From the NCBI GenBank assembly GCA_026545765.1, contig CM048843.1:3658001-3722000 (forward strand): a DNA stretch of 64,000 nt, given 5' to 3'. The DNA is from Plantago major. Lineage: Eukaryota; Streptophyta; Magnoliopsida; Lamiales; Plantaginaceae. This document shows, one piece after another, positions 24,274-35,343 of the stretch (within the stretch, counting starts at the first letter, position 1; the number at the start of each line of letters is the position of its first letter). The notes beneath the pieces are model-generated. The model did no database searches, was not told where the DNA came from, and saw only the letters and a list, made by a program, of their open reading frames with translations. The position numbers and the translations under genes were made by a program.

Positions 24274-27200
24274 ATGTCAGTAGGAGACGATCATTTAGGA
24301 GACTTGTACGAGAGTGAGGGTGAGGAAGTGCAACAGCCGAACCAGATCATTAATTTGACTGACTCTGATCAGGGTTCGGATCTGGACAAAATTTTGGCGT
24401 CTCCTTCCGACATTGAAATTGTTGGTGTCCGTCAAAGACCTTCCCCTCGTTACAATATTGTTAACCTTCCCCACTCTAACATCCAAACTGCAGGGACCTC
24501 TCAACCTTCCGAGGCCACTTCCAACCCCCCGGTTCGATACAACTTGATTGACATTGCTTCTCACCCTCGGAACCCCTATCCGCCAAATTCTTTTGCCAGT
24601 ATAGGTTACAACTGTAGGGTTCCTGTTTTCGAACCTTCACCAGTATCCACCTTCCCCATGGCCGGTACGAATGAAGCTGGTCCGTCCAGAACTCTGCCTT
24701 TTACAAGAGTTCCTGGGATTGGAATTGAGGAGACGGATTTCGGTAGGGATGGGCATGAGTCGTCTCCTCTTTCCTTTGATGACAACCCTCCAATAAGGCG
24801 GACCCGAGATAATGATGAGTCCGTAGACATGGAGATAGACAGACCCATCAATGTAGACACTTCTTCTTCAAGTTTCGGGGAGTCGGACTCAGATAGGTCG
24901 TCATAAGAAAAGGAGTCATCCGATGAGGAAGTAGACATTGGGTCCGTGCAGGATAATAGGGATGTTATGAGGGCTCCTGCGGATGAAGGGACAAGTAATC
25001 CGTCTGTTGGTGCCGAAAATCAAGAGAGGGCACTTATTCTCATGTCCAAGGTAGGGCAAAGTTCGGGGGTTCAGAAGGATAGGGCTTCCAAGAAGTCCGA
25101 CTCCAAAAATGTCACAAAGACCGCCCAGGAGTATAAAACGGATAGGTCCGCCCCTATCGGAGTTTTAAGACCGGACGCCGAGCAGAATGATGACGGGATA
25201 ATCCCTATTTGTTCGTCGAGTCTGAAGGAATCGGACATTGAAGATTTGTACTATTTGTACGAGATCCCGCGGGAGTACGAGATCATTATCCCTGAGCCAT
25301 CGGAGACGCTGTACAATCCACCGGAAGGGTGCCTTACCTTCCATGTGCAAGCTTTCAAGTGTGGGTGGCGGATACCCATGCTTCCCGAGATAGCGGACTT
25401 TTTCCGTCACACCATGCTATGTCCGTCGCAGGTCCTCCCCAATGCCTTGGGGACGATAATGTGCTTCGCGGTCATCCTCAAACTAAAGGGCGAGGAATTC
25501 TCTTACAAGAAATTTATGTCCGCCTTCACCATCTCCTCAAGCCCAAACTCGGCGTTCTATTTTTTCACCCACCGCCGGGGCTTGAGATTCCTAGATGGGT
25601 TTGAAACGTCTCATTCTTCCAAGTGGTGGCCGAAGTACTTTTATATCAAACATCCGTTCGGGGATTGGGGACTTCCTAAATTTCTCAGGCGTGACAAGTT
25701 CCAAAGCGTAAGGGTGAAGAATCCACCGGAATGATTGGAGCCGTTGAAACTAATAAGGAGGATTTGAGTGAGTCTTTATTTTATGAGTGCCAGTATTTCA
25801 TATTTCACCGGTCTATTTTATCTGAGCCTTCTTTTTTTCTTTTTTTCTTTTTTTTTTGTGTAGGATATTGGATAATGGAGGCTTCTAAGAGTATGTTGGA
25901 GCAGAGGGCCGCGGACAAGATCCGTGATATGCAGAAGCTGAAGGAGGGCAAGAGTAAAGCCAAAAAATTTACTCCGGGGGCCGCCAAGATCCACACTGAA
26001 GGTCCGACCAACGTGGCCACAGTTCTGCAGCCCCCGCCGGCTGATAAGTCCGGGGCTTCGAAAGGTAGTTCCGCCCGGGAACAGGTAAATGGTCAAAACC
26101 TCCCCCCTCACATAAAATTTGCGAGGCATGGATACTCGGCCACCATTGAGGGTTCGAGGGTTCATGTATCCTTCCCTACTAAACTAACCAGGAATCAGGT
26201 GTAGAAACAGGGCCGGGAGGTACTGGCCAATGCCTCAAGGGTGGTGAGGCCGGATGCCGCCAAGAGGAAGGACAAGAGCCCGGTGGATAGGCCCCTTGCT
26301 AAGAGGAGCCGGGGTGCCGAGACGAGTAGGGTGGCGGATCCATCAGTCCTACGGTCCCTCTCTCCGGAGGACCTAGCTAACAGCCTGAGGGCGCTGTCCG
26401 ATACCATGCGGGTTCACCTGGATGCCGTAAGTTTTTCTACAAATTCTCATCTTTGTATATGTCGGTCTTGTTTATTTGGGGTTTCAACTTGGTTAATTTT
26501 CTTTTGTAGGTGAGTGCTCATGCTGAGGCCTTCAGCAATTTATCCGAGAGCGATAAGGTCCGCCTGACCAAGGAACTAGAGTTGGCGAATGCAAAAATCT
26601 CCGAGCAACGGGCCGAACTGGATAAGCTACGGGCTTTTAAGGCAGAGGTGACCAAGAAGTTGGAGGACAAGGAGGCGGCCTATGCCCGGTCGGACCGAGG
26701 GCTTAAGCTGACGGCCTCGGCCCGGGCTCGTTTTGGAAAGGCCATTATAGATGCGGCCCGGACTAGCCGGCTGGACTCCGTCCATGATTTCCTGAGGTCC
26801 GACTCCTTCTACTATCTTAAGAAGATGGAGGAGGTTGACATTAGGACGGAGGCCTTTTTTGCTTGTATTGGCCAGCTACAGGGGCTCGGACTCTTGGAGC
26901 CCTCGTTCAACATATTGGACCCTCAGATTAACATCGCGGTTGACCATGATGGTGATCCACTGGAGAATGATAAGCTGAAGTCTTTTGAAGAGCTGGCCGA
27001 AGATGAGTTCTGGCCGTTGGTGGCTCCGCCTGATAGGAGGCCCCAGGAAGTCCGCCAAATCTTCCCATCCTGGTTTCCTGGGGTTATGCATGCCGGTACC
27101 TTGGAGAGCCGGAACTGTTCCCAATCAAACAATGATTGGATGAATCTTTCGGGGCCCATTCATGGCTATGAGTCGGAGCGAGTGGAGGAGGAGGTGGACG

Positions 27201-27334
27201 GGAAGAAGATCGTCCGCTTGGTTTGGAAGAAGAAGGATCCCCTTATCATTCTGTTGGTCTCTTCTCAACCCGAGGGATCAAGCCATGGTGGGGAAGCGGA
27301 GGGCGAAGGCGGGCCCGGTCCTCAAGCGGCCTAG
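24274..27334 (+). pseudogene. Antisense extra ORF (aORF) of the Tat element, gypsy-type transposon domain
   Basis: ATG at 24274 begins MSVGDDHLGDLYESEGEE, an acidic, Ser-rich N terminus. The central part (about 25200-25690; LYEIPREYEI, CLTFHVQAFKCGWRIPMLPE, FAVILKLKGEEFSYKKFMS) is the plant 'putative gypsy type transposon' domain (PF04195 type). Two introns are likely, 25768-25863 and 26427-26509, each with GT..AG borders and a T-rich 3' end. After the second comes a coiled-coil-like stretch (KVRLTKELELANAKISEQRA) and a conserved C-terminal part. Lesions: an in-frame TAA at 24904-24906, a one-base frame change near 25731 and a TAG at 26202-26204. The family's role is unknown. It runs opposite to gag-pol and converges on integrase, whose end lies 505 bp away. 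Confidence 0.85.
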
Positions 27335-27838
27335 AGTAGCTCGGGGGTATGTCCCTATGATTTTTTGTGAAAGAAAGTGTCAAGTGTAATTTTGTCGGCA
27401 CTTCTTTTAGTAGGACTAACTACCCCTCGGTCAACTCAGGATCTTTTTAACGGATAGGAAAATGTATTTTTGTAGATCCTTGGTTGACCGTCCATTAATA
27501 TATCTGACGGATTTCTCTTTCATACTGCGTACCATCCTGTCTTTTGCATTTAACTATTGTTTCGGGCTCCTTAGTTCCGTGGCGCCATCTTTAATAATTC
27601 TGACGGGGTGTCGGACTTTGTAAGTCCAAGACACTTTGAGCATAGCTGGTGGGTCAGACTCTGTGGGTCCGAGACACTGCCCTCAATATTTGAAAGTGGG
27701 CTCGGATACACGGGCTCCGAGGCACTTTTTATTTTGGCATGGTCTGTGATTATACCTGGACCTGCAATCATAAGTTTAATGTAAACTGAACATTTTACAA
27801 AAGATATCCATATATTCGATCTCGTTACAATCCCCTTT
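27335..27838. other. Spacer between the convergent aORF and integrase ends
   Basis: Non-coding on both strands. It probably contains the 3' ends of the antisense transcript and of the integrase frame. No known motif was recognised. Confidence 0.5.
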
Positions 27839-28990
27839 TTAAGGGTAATATTTCTGGAGATTCCTAGCATTCCAGGTACGCTTGAGTGGCTTCCCGTTCA
27901 TGTCTTCAAGCCCGTAACTTCCGTTGATGCTAGAACTGGTTATCTTGTAAGGTCCTTCCCAGTTTGGCTCGAGTTTCCCGGTAGTTTTTAGAATCTCGGC
28001 CTTTCGTAACACGAGGTCTCCTACTTGGCTCTCCCTTTTGCGTGTTTGTTGTATGCTCTGGCCATGGTAGCTTGATATCCCAAGGTTCTTGCTAAAGCCG
28101 TGCTCCTCTTGGTCTCTAACATGTTTAAGTCATAGACTCTCTTGGTGTGATTATCAGATGGTTTATATCCTTGAATGCGGAAAGTGTTAACCGCTATTTC
28201 CGCTGGAATGACGGCTTCCGAACCATAGACCATACAGAAAGGAGTCTCTTGTGTTGCTGTTCTGGTGGTGGTGCGGTATGCCCAGAGCACTCCTTCTAAT
28301 TCATCTACCCAATCTCCCTTTGCATCCCTAAGTCTTTTCTAGAGGTTATCTACTATAGTTCGATTGGTTACTTCAGTTTGTCCATTGGCTTGTGGGTATC
28401 CGACAGAAGTGAATCCTTGCTTGATCTTCATCTCATCACACCAATCCTTGAGTTTGTAACCTGAAAATTAACGTCCATTGTCTGCTATCAAAATCATTGG
28501 TAGTCTGAATCGACAGGATAGTCGCCATAAGAAGTCCATGACTTTCTTTTCTGAGATCGAGGCCGTGGCCTCAACTTCTACCCATTTGAAAAAATATTCC
28601 ACTGCTACAATCAGGAACTTTTTGCCACCTGGTCCCAAAGGAAAGGGTCCCACGATGTCGATACCCCATTGGTCAAATGGGCAGGGAATCGTGTACGGGA
28701 TCATAGGAATAGTTGGTTGGTGCGGGATTCGTGCGAATTTTTGACATTCTGGACAGGACCTGGAAAATTTGTTGGCTTCCTTTTGCATTTCTGGCCAATA
28801 GTACCCATTTCTCTGGATTTTCTGAGCCAGAGCTCTCCCTCCTGAATGATTCCCACAACATCCTAAATGGATTTCTTTCATTACTGTGCTAGCCTCGGTC
28901 GGGTCCAGGCATCGTAAGTGAGTTCCATCGTAGGATTTTCGATAGAGGTCGGTTCCGGAAAGGAAGTAACGTTGTGCTCTTCGTTGTACC
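27839..28990 (-). pseudogene. Integrase region of the Tat element
   Basis: The zinc-binding HHCC part reads EIHLG, CGNHSGG, SCPEC (28881-28740). The core has the first Asp in WGIDIVGPFP, the second in IADNG, and the Glu in ANGQTEVTN, so all three catalytic residues are still encoded. An in-frame TAA (28468-28470) follows the second Asp by two codons, and a TAG (28339-28341) follows the Glu region. A frame change near 28030 separates the part ending at 28021 from the C-terminal domain, which reads QVGDLVLRKAEILK, WEGPYKI and RTWNARNLQKYYP and stops at 27839-27841. A further frame change near 28995 cuts the link to the RNase H frame. Confidence 0.9.
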
Positions 28991-28995
28991 CTTCT

Positions 28996-29967
28996 TTATT
29001 CAGTTGGTCCTGAGGGTAGGACCCCATCCTGCAGATACCATACGATATCGTTCGTCCAGTTGTTGGATCTGTTTATGGTACCTATATTAGCCATCTCTTT
29101 CATAGTGGTGATGGCTGATTCATTGGCTGTCATTAGAACTATCGTTCTGGTATCGATGGCTCCAGAGGTCGTGGCCCATTTAGACAGACTATCTGCTATG
29201 ATGTTGCTGGTCCGCCCGATTTTGACCAAAGAGAACAAGTCAAATGTATTTTCCAAGTCTTTCACCACCTTTAGATATTTTATCATTGAGGCACTTTTGG
29301 TTGTGAATTTTCCCGAATATTGTTCTGTGACTAGCTGGGAGTCTGAATAGGCGCGGAGTTTTCTGGCCATTACTGATTTAGCCATTCTCATCCCTGCTGT
29401 CAACGCTTCATATTCGGCTTCATTATTCGTGACTGTGAATGTCAGGCGTATGGCATATTCCATCTGTGCTTTCTCTGGACTGAGGAGCAAGAGTCCCATT
29501 ACTCCAACATGAGCGGCCGATGAACCGTCCACATAAAGTTCCCAAATGTCCTTCTCGTTTGGACCAAGTTCCTTTGGGGTAAAGGCTACTTGTTGGGTCG
29601 GTTTTTGTTTTTGGGCGGTTACGGGTGGTTCTCCCTTGGGGGGTGGTGGCAAGTTGAGGCTTTGCTTCTTTGCTAGAATCCATTCTACCACAGGGTCGGT
29701 CTCGAGGTTCGTTCCGGACCCTGTGTCTGTTATGGTTGTTGCTAATGCCAAAATTTTACTCGTGGACGTACCATCCACGGAGGTTGGAGTTTGGTTATCT
29801 CCTGATGTTGGTGCCTCTGTGTTTGCTGGGTATTCGGCTAGGAAATTGGCCAGGACTTGTGCCTTCTTGGCGGATGGAGCCAGATACTCGATTGTGTGAT
29901 CTCCTAGTTCTATTGTCCACTTGGCTAACTTTCCCGACTTGGATGCATCCCCCAAGACCTGCTTCAA
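28996..29967 (-). pseudogene. Second (plant-type) RNase H of the Tat element
   Basis: This frame starts in the end of the first RNase H region (HPLKQVLG, LAKWTIELGDHTIEY, AQVLANFLAEY), then a variable linker, then a complete RNase H fold: LYVDGSS (Asp), NNEAEYEALTAGMRMA (Glu), AYSDSQLVTEQYSG (Asp) and IADSLSK (Asp). The four acidic catalytic residues are all present. An RNase H of this sort placed between the Gypsy RNase H and integrase is the mark of Tat elements. It would degrade the RNA template during reverse transcription. The frame is intact internally but is separated from RT by a TGA (30001-30003). Confidence 0.9.
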
Positions 29968-30000
29968 TGGATGATTAGTGAGGACTATTATTTTATGTGA

Positions 30001-31453
30001 TCAGAAATACGGCTTGAGTTTTCTCGAAGCTTGCATTAGGCAATAGGCATATTTCTCAATTTTCGTGTAATTCTTTTCGGCTGTTCCCAGTACTTTGCTT
30101 AGGTAGTATACTGGTAGGTGCTCGTTTTTTTGTATTCGTACTAGGACAGAACTTACCACCTCTGGAGTATTGACGAGGTAAACGTACAATGGTTCTCCTT
30201 GTTCAGGTTTGAAAAGGAGGGGCGGGGAGGATAGGCAGTGCTTTAGGTTTTCAAAAGCCTTCCTGCACTCGGAGCTCCACTCAAAATGGTCGGATTTTCT
30301 CAGGATCTTGAAGAATGGCAGATTCTTCTCAGCAGACCTAGAAATAAAGCGACTAAGGGATATCACTTTTCCTATAAGTCTTTGGACGTCTCTGAGTTTT
30401 TCCGGATGAGGGAGTTCGAGTATGGCTCTTATCTTTTCTGGGTTGGCCTCGATTCCTCTTTGTGTGACCAAGTATCCTAGGAATTTTCCTCCTGTAACAC
30501 CGAACGTGCATTTAGCCGGATTGAGCTTCATGCCATATTTTCGTACTATGGCGAAACATTTCTCCAGGTGTCGGATATGATCGGTGGATTTCTTGCTTTT
30601 TACCAAAATGTCATACACGTAAACCTCCATTGACTTGCCCAGCTCTTCTCTGAACATGTGATTCATTAGTCGTTGATATGTTGCTCCTGCGTTGCGTAGT
30701 CCGAATGGCATGACTCTGAAACAATAAACTCCGCCTGCTGTAATGAAAGCGATTTTTTCTATGTCACGTTCTGCCATTTTGATCTGGTAGAATCCTTGGA
30801 AGGCATCCATAAAGCTCATTAATGCACATCCTGCGGTGGAGTCTACTAGTTGATCGATCCTTGGGAGAGGATACGGATCTTTTGGGCAAAAGCGGCTGAG
30901 GCTGGTAAAGTCGTTGCACATTCTCCACTTCCCCGGACTTTTTTTCAACTAGGACCACATTGCATATCCAGTATGAGTAGTGAACTTCCTGAATATGTCC
31001 TGCTTTGAGAAGTCGTTCAACCTCTTCTGCGATGATTTTGTTGTGGATGGGACCGTGGTCTCTTTTCTTTTGACGGATGGGCCTAACATTGGGGTCCACA
31101 TTGAGTTCGTGAACCATGACACGGGGATCAATTCCGGTTAAGTCTTTCGTGCTCCATGCGAAGACATCGGCATTCTTTGTGAGAAATGCCACCATTTTGA
31201 TGGTTGTCTCAGCATCCATCTCTGAGCCGATTTTTGCGGTCTTCTCTGGACTTCCTTCTACAATAGGGATTTCCAGGACCTCCTCGTGAGGAGCCATTCG
31301 GTTTTCATGAAAGAAGCTCTTGGTCGGGGTTTCTCCTGGAGGTTCTGGTGGGATGACTTTGTATTTCTCGATCTGTTCCTCGCCTTCTTTTGTGATGGTA
31401 GTACATTTCTTTTTCTCTACACCCATTTTCAGCCAATTTATCCCTTTTCCCAA
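30001..31453 (-). pseudogene. Reverse transcriptase plus first RNase H of the Tat element
   Basis: Two overlapping frames make up the domain: 31453-30764 (N-terminal part; NADVFAW, DPRVMVHELN, PIRQKKR, EEVERLLKAGHI) and 30948-30001 (GKWRMC, PLPRIDQLVD, SFMDAFQGFYQI, MPFGLRNAGATYQRLM, NPAKCTFGV, KFLGYLV). A one-base frame change lies in or near the seven-T run just before 30948. The usual YVDD catalytic box is YVYD here (minus-strand codons TAC GTG TAT GAC near 30616), replacing one metal-binding aspartate. The degenerate first RNase H follows (LPVYYLSKVLGTAEKNY) and ends at a TGA where the frame otherwise continues SHKIIVLTNHP. Confidence 0.92.
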
Positions 31454-31600
31454 GGGTTTCTCCTTTCTTGGATTACGGACCTTCTCTAGTATAAAGAGAC
31501 ATTATCTTTTTGCCCTTATGTCGGCTTCCTCCTTCCTGATATCTTGTTCCTTTCGGTAGGGTCGGGAAGCTCTTCGGGTGGAGAGCGTGTAACATTCCCA
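31454..31600 (-). pseudogene. Protease-RT linker, broken frame
   Basis: The frame continues from the protease after a TGA at 31598-31600 (then ECYTLSTRRAS) and meets a TAA near 31503 before LEKVRNPRKEKPLGKG joins the RT frame. The similarity is only by continuity of reading frame. Confidence 0.6.
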
Positions 31601-31993
31601 TCATTGTCTCCGATCTCCACTAATGGTTCCAATTCCTGCTTCGGTTGGGAATTTCATCTTTAGATGGAAGGTTGACACCACTACTTTGAATTGATTTAGT
31701 GCTGGTCTTCCTAGAATGATGTTGTAGTCGCAGTCTGCTTCTGTGATGATGAATGGCACCTGCTTGGTGATTCGGAATGGTGCCTTCCCAATGGAAAGAG
31801 AAAGGTATAGGATTCCTCTTGGTCTCACTCTTGACCCACCGAAGCCTACCATGTCTGTTGTTACAGGTATCATTCCTCTCAAGCTCATCTCCATTTTTCT
31901 TACTGTGCTCATAAAGAGGATATTGGAGGAAGCTCCTGTGTCGATGAGTACTTTGGTCATCTCATATCCTGCAATATCTACCTCTATTACCAA
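31601..31993 (-). pseudogene. Aspartic protease of the Tat element
   Basis: The catalytic motif is VLIDTGASSNILF, followed by the flap-type region and YNIILGRPALNQF near the C-terminal end, as in retropepsins of plant Gypsy elements. It would cut the Gag-Pol polyprotein. The domain itself is uninterrupted, but it is fused to neighbours only through stop codons. Confidence 0.88.
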
Positions 31994-32148
31994 TGGGACA
32001 TCGGGATCGTGGGTTAATCCTTCACCTCGGCACGGGGGTGGGGCTTCTGATTCGTCGAAGGTGATGATATTGGTGCCAGGTTTACAGATTTTTCATCTGA
32101 TTTTTTGAGTGATCGAGTCGTTGCTTCACGAGCGTTCCGGCTATCCCC

Positions 32149-33387
32149 TCATGTCAGTCCTCCTGCGATACTAAGTATTCTCCCATAGATGACAGGGTTT
32201 TCTTCTACATAAGCAGGTTGCGTTCCTATGTAGGCCACCCTCCTTGTTTCTTGGTTCAAACTGGGAGATCTCTGGTTCCCTTGTTGTCTTCCGGGGCTGA
32301 GGGATCTCCTAGCTTCGTTTGGTCTCCTTGGACTTGGTGGTCCAGGCAAAGCTGAGATCCTTCTAGGGCCGTTGATTGTTCCTATCCTGATGTGGACCAG
32401 ATCTGTGGGGAGAGGTATTCCTATGCTCTCTTATGTTTTCCTGAGTTTTGGATGTGTTCCCCTGTTCCAGATTTCGTCGGTCACCCCCATTGGCTCGCTT
32501 TATGACGTATTCTTGTAAGTAGCCCATTTCGATTAGTCGCTGGATTTCCTGTCTGAGATGTGTGCATTTTCTAGTTGAGTGTCCCACTTGCCTATGAAAG
32601 TGGCAATACTCATTTGAGTTTCTGGTAAACCTTGTTTCTCTGTGTTTGGTCGGCAATTCGAAAGGGACTCCTTTACTTTGCATTATGGTGAGGATTTGTT
32701 CCTTGGGAGCTGTCAGGTCTGTGTAGTTTATGTAAAGCTTCCGTGGGGATCTTCTTCTTTCCTCAATACGTCCTCTCCTGTCTCCCTTTATTTTCTGTTC
32801 AAAGTGCTGATTTCCTAACCTAGAATTGTCTTGTATAGGTTTGGCTTTCTTGGCCTCGGCTTTTATCACCATTTTTTCAAGAGTCTCATTTGTGCTTAGG
32901 ATTTTTTTGACCATGTCGGTGAGTTCCCGTTCGTTGGTTATGCCTGCATCAATAAGCTTGTAACGGAACGAAGCATTATTGGTATTTTCGGCCATGTGGA
33001 TGACTCATTCTTTAATGGGGTGTTGTTCTACCATGGATGACTCGGAACGAAGCATTATTGGTATTTTCGGCCATGTTGTTCTGAGGCTTGCTCAAATATT
33101 TTCACGAAGGATCTCAAACTTTCGTGTTCTTTTTGTATGATTTCTGCTAGATAGCTAACAGGTCGTGCTATTTCTAGGAAATTTTCGAATTTCAGGGTGA
33201 ATTTCGTTAGCAAGTGATCCCATGACATGGTGAAATCTGGTCGGAGTTGTTTCCACCAAGTCATTGCTGGTCCAAAGAAGGTATTAGGGAATAATTGGGC
33301 CTTCACATTGTCTGGGACGCCCATACCTCCTAGGGAGGCTTCAAAACGAATTATGTGATTGATGGGACAAGAATTCCCATCGAACAT
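32149..33387 (-). pseudogene. Gag, central and C-terminal part
   Basis: 33387-33055 carries the retrotransposon Gag core (GPAMTWWKQLRPDFTMSWDH, LLTKFTLKF, then SLRSFVKIFEQ). 32995-32363 holds the rest, with a zinc-finger-like motif CHFHRQVGHSTRKC. 32349-32149 is a Pro/Arg/Ser-rich tail (SPRRPNEARRS) ending in RILSIAGG, which leads toward the protease. An 80-bp duplication at 32963-33076 breaks the join between the first two pieces. Gag would form the particle and bind the RNA. Confidence 0.85.
32963..33076. repeat. Short direct duplication inside gag
   Basis: The sequence CGGAACGAAGCATTATTGG plus TATTTTCGGCCATGT occurs at about 32963-32997 and again at about 33043-33076, offset about 80 bp. 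It looks like template switching or slipped-strand repair. Confidence 0.85.
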
Positions 33388-33574
33388 TTCTTTAGATGCG
33401 GGTGGGTTTCGTCGCAGAGGTAGCTCCGTTCTTCTTATTGCTAAACACAGGGGTTCACGTTCCGCCCATATTTGATAATGTCTCTGGCTTGAGTGAGTGA
33501 TTCTAATTTTGATCGTTCTAGGTCCAGGGCCGCCTCATGGATTCGGACTCGTTCTTTGACTCGTTCTGTTTCGT

Positions 33575-34450
33575 TTATGGGTGATTCCCGTCGGGGACCT
33601 CTTTCAGACCCGGACCTGGTTCTTTCTCTACGTCTCTCCTGACTTCTCCCTCTTCCCCTATAGCGTTCTTCTTCCTCTCTTCTTTCGTCCGGAGTAAGTG
33701 ATCTGTTATCCCTGTGGTTTCGCCTATAGGTGCGTGGTGGTGTGTCCCCTTAGTATCCACTAAGGGTTTCCCGGTCAGTCAGCTCATTATGACATTGATC
33801 TCTTATGTCGTAGTTTCGCAGGTGTCGGCCTCTTGTAGAGACCCGGGAAGGAGTGGGGTCACGAGGGTTCCTACCCTCGACTCCCCTGTTTTCCCCCTAC
33901 TCCCCTGATTAATGCGGGCCCGGTTATCTAGTAGATTCCTAAGATCCTCCGAAGCTCTCCTGCTTGGTGCTCTAATGTTCTCAGACCGATCAGTATTTCG
34001 TGAATACGGAGGTCCTCTGGATTCAACCACGTGGTCTGCCACTACTTGTCCTTGTGGTTGATTCTGGATGGGGTATACTGGGGCCTCGGTTATGGGCATG
34101 CCCATAGGAATGGGTGGTTGGGTTCTCAGTTGCAGAGCTGCCTGCAAGAGTTGGATTTGTGCTTCGTTGAACCCGGCTAATATTCCGCCTGCAGTCACAT
34201 GAGCCACATTTGCTATGATTGGTATGATCGGTGCCTGAGGTGGATCTAGTGGTGGAAGTGGGGTTTGTTCCGCCATTCTTCCGGAGTTTAAGGAGAGGGA
34301 GGCCTCGTTCCCGTCTCTCTCGTTGTGTTCATAAATAACCCTGTTCTCCCCGGCTTGTTGTTGGTGTTGGGAAGAGGGCCCGGCGGTAGAGGACATAGAT
34401 CGGGGTCGGGCAGAGGTAGCCTTTTTTGTCAGTCTCTTGGATGGTGCCAT
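33575..34450 (-). pseudogene. Gag N-terminal part
   Basis: ATG at 34450, 20 bp inside the element from the PBS, begins MAPSKRLTKKATSARPRSMS. The chain is rich in Pro, Gln and Ser, contains ILAGFNEAQIQLLQAALQL, and stops at 33803. Further frames (33760-33575) continue with Arg/Glu-rich text (RTKEERKKNAIGEEGEVRR) after a frame change, so Gag is not continuous with its core domain. The variable N terminus has no known enzymatic role. Confidence 0.75.
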
Positions 34451-34469
34451 GACTTTTTGTACTTAGGGA

Positions 34470-34487
34470 TTCCCACAGACGGCGCCA
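34470..34487 (-). other. Primer binding site of the Tat element
   Basis: On the coding strand TGGCGCCGTCTGTGGGAA lies three bases after the 5' LTR. It is the common PBS text of plant Gypsy/Tat elements, pairing with the 3' end of a cellular tRNA. Which tRNA was not determined. Confidence 0.85.
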
Positions 34488-34490
34488 ATA

Positions 34491-35238
34491 TGATGTGGGG
34501 TAAAACTGGATTAGTCGTGAGTTAAAGTCAAGATCGTAGGGAGTCCATTAGAGCGTAGGTCTGGTACTTCTTAAATCGTCTAGCCTTAGTTCAAAGTCCA
34601 GCCACATGATAGGGTCCGGCAGGGAATGTGAGATTGTCAGTGCGATCCTTTAATAGTGGTGGGTCCGCCGGATTAGTAAGACCGTCCCTGAGTGATGGTC
34701 CGTCAGATTGACACGAATGCTTGTCCTATAAAGAATAGAAGGGGTTAGACCCTTTTGGGCCGGCCTTCCTTAGACGATCCATAAGATTCAACTAGTAGAG
34801 GCGGATCAGTTTGAGCTCGGACCTCAAAACTTAGAGAGTGGATTATTGAGAAGTAGTTACTTACCTTATGAGGAGTAAATGAACTCCTATTTATAGTGTT
34901 GGGTTCTGGGACAAACTCTCTGACATCCCGGAGCTTGGTCGACTTGGTGGTAGGTTGACACGTGGTCCCGGAGAGAGGCGGCGCGTTGTAGTCACGCGGA
35001 TATTTTAGGATAAGACCAGAAGCAGTCCGTCCATACACTCCAGACGGACTCACTTTAAGTTTGTCTTGATCCAGAAGTTTTCCCCTGGAAAACGGAAACG
35101 TCCGTGGTGAGGAATGTGGGAGGTCGGACCGCCCCGTCGCCGGACCCAAGCTCTAGTGGACGTACTCCTAGTGATGCACCTGTATAGATCGTATTAAGTC
35201 GCCTTGGTTCGGCGAGAGTCACGGACGGGTCTTATACA
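34491..35238 (-). repeat. 5' LTR of the Tat element
   Basis: Begins TGATGTGGGG on the plus strand. Its far end reads CTTATACA instead of CATATGTATATATCA, consistent with an eight-base deletion near the tip. It ends about 30 bp from the annexin polyadenylation region, in the same orientation as annexin. Confidence 0.93.
34887..34896 (-). promoter_or_regulatory. TATA box of the 5' LTR
   Basis: The minus strand reads CACTATAAATAGGAG. The same text is kept in the other LTR near 22697. Transcription would start about 30 bp downstream, toward gag. Confidence 0.6.
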
Positions 35239-35267
35239 ACGAAACCCTGTATCTGAGCGACGGCCCT

Positions 35268-35343
35268 TCTCAATATTTATTCATAGCAACAAAAGAAAAA
35301 CAGAACTCAACGTGAACTTATTCTCAATATTTATTCATAGCAA
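35268..35343 (-). terminator. Duplicated polyadenylation-signal segment of annexin
   Basis: The 23-bp text beginning TTCTCAATATTTATTCATAG occurs at 35268-35290 and 35321-35343. On the minus strand each copy gives AATAAATA, which contains AATAAA. They lie 180-260 bp after the annexin stop codon, where a plant poly(A) site is expected. Confidence 0.6.

Larger units (their letters stand above)
22292..35238 (-). mobile_element. Ty3/Gypsy LTR retrotransposon, Tat type, 12.9 kb, degenerate
   Basis: Two direct LTRs (22292-23060 and 34491-35238) enclose gag, protease, reverse transcriptase, two RNase H regions and integrase on the minus strand. The minus-strand order PR-RT-RH-RH-INT is that of Ty3/Gypsy. 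The second, plant-type RNase H and the antisense ORF between integrase and the 3' LTR are hallmarks of the Tat lineage. The PBS lies next to the right (5') LTR and the polypurine tract next to the left (3') LTR, confirming orientation. Target duplication is unclear: GCAAC precedes the left LTR and ACAAC sits at 35236-35240 on the right, so either the right LTR has lost its last bases or the duplication has decayed. Coding regions carry many stops and frameshifts, so this copy cannot make full products. Confidence 0.95.

Noticed and set aside
24295..24938. Minus-strand frames opposite the antisense ORF
   Set aside because: Shadows of the plus-strand gene; they contain no Gypsy domain.
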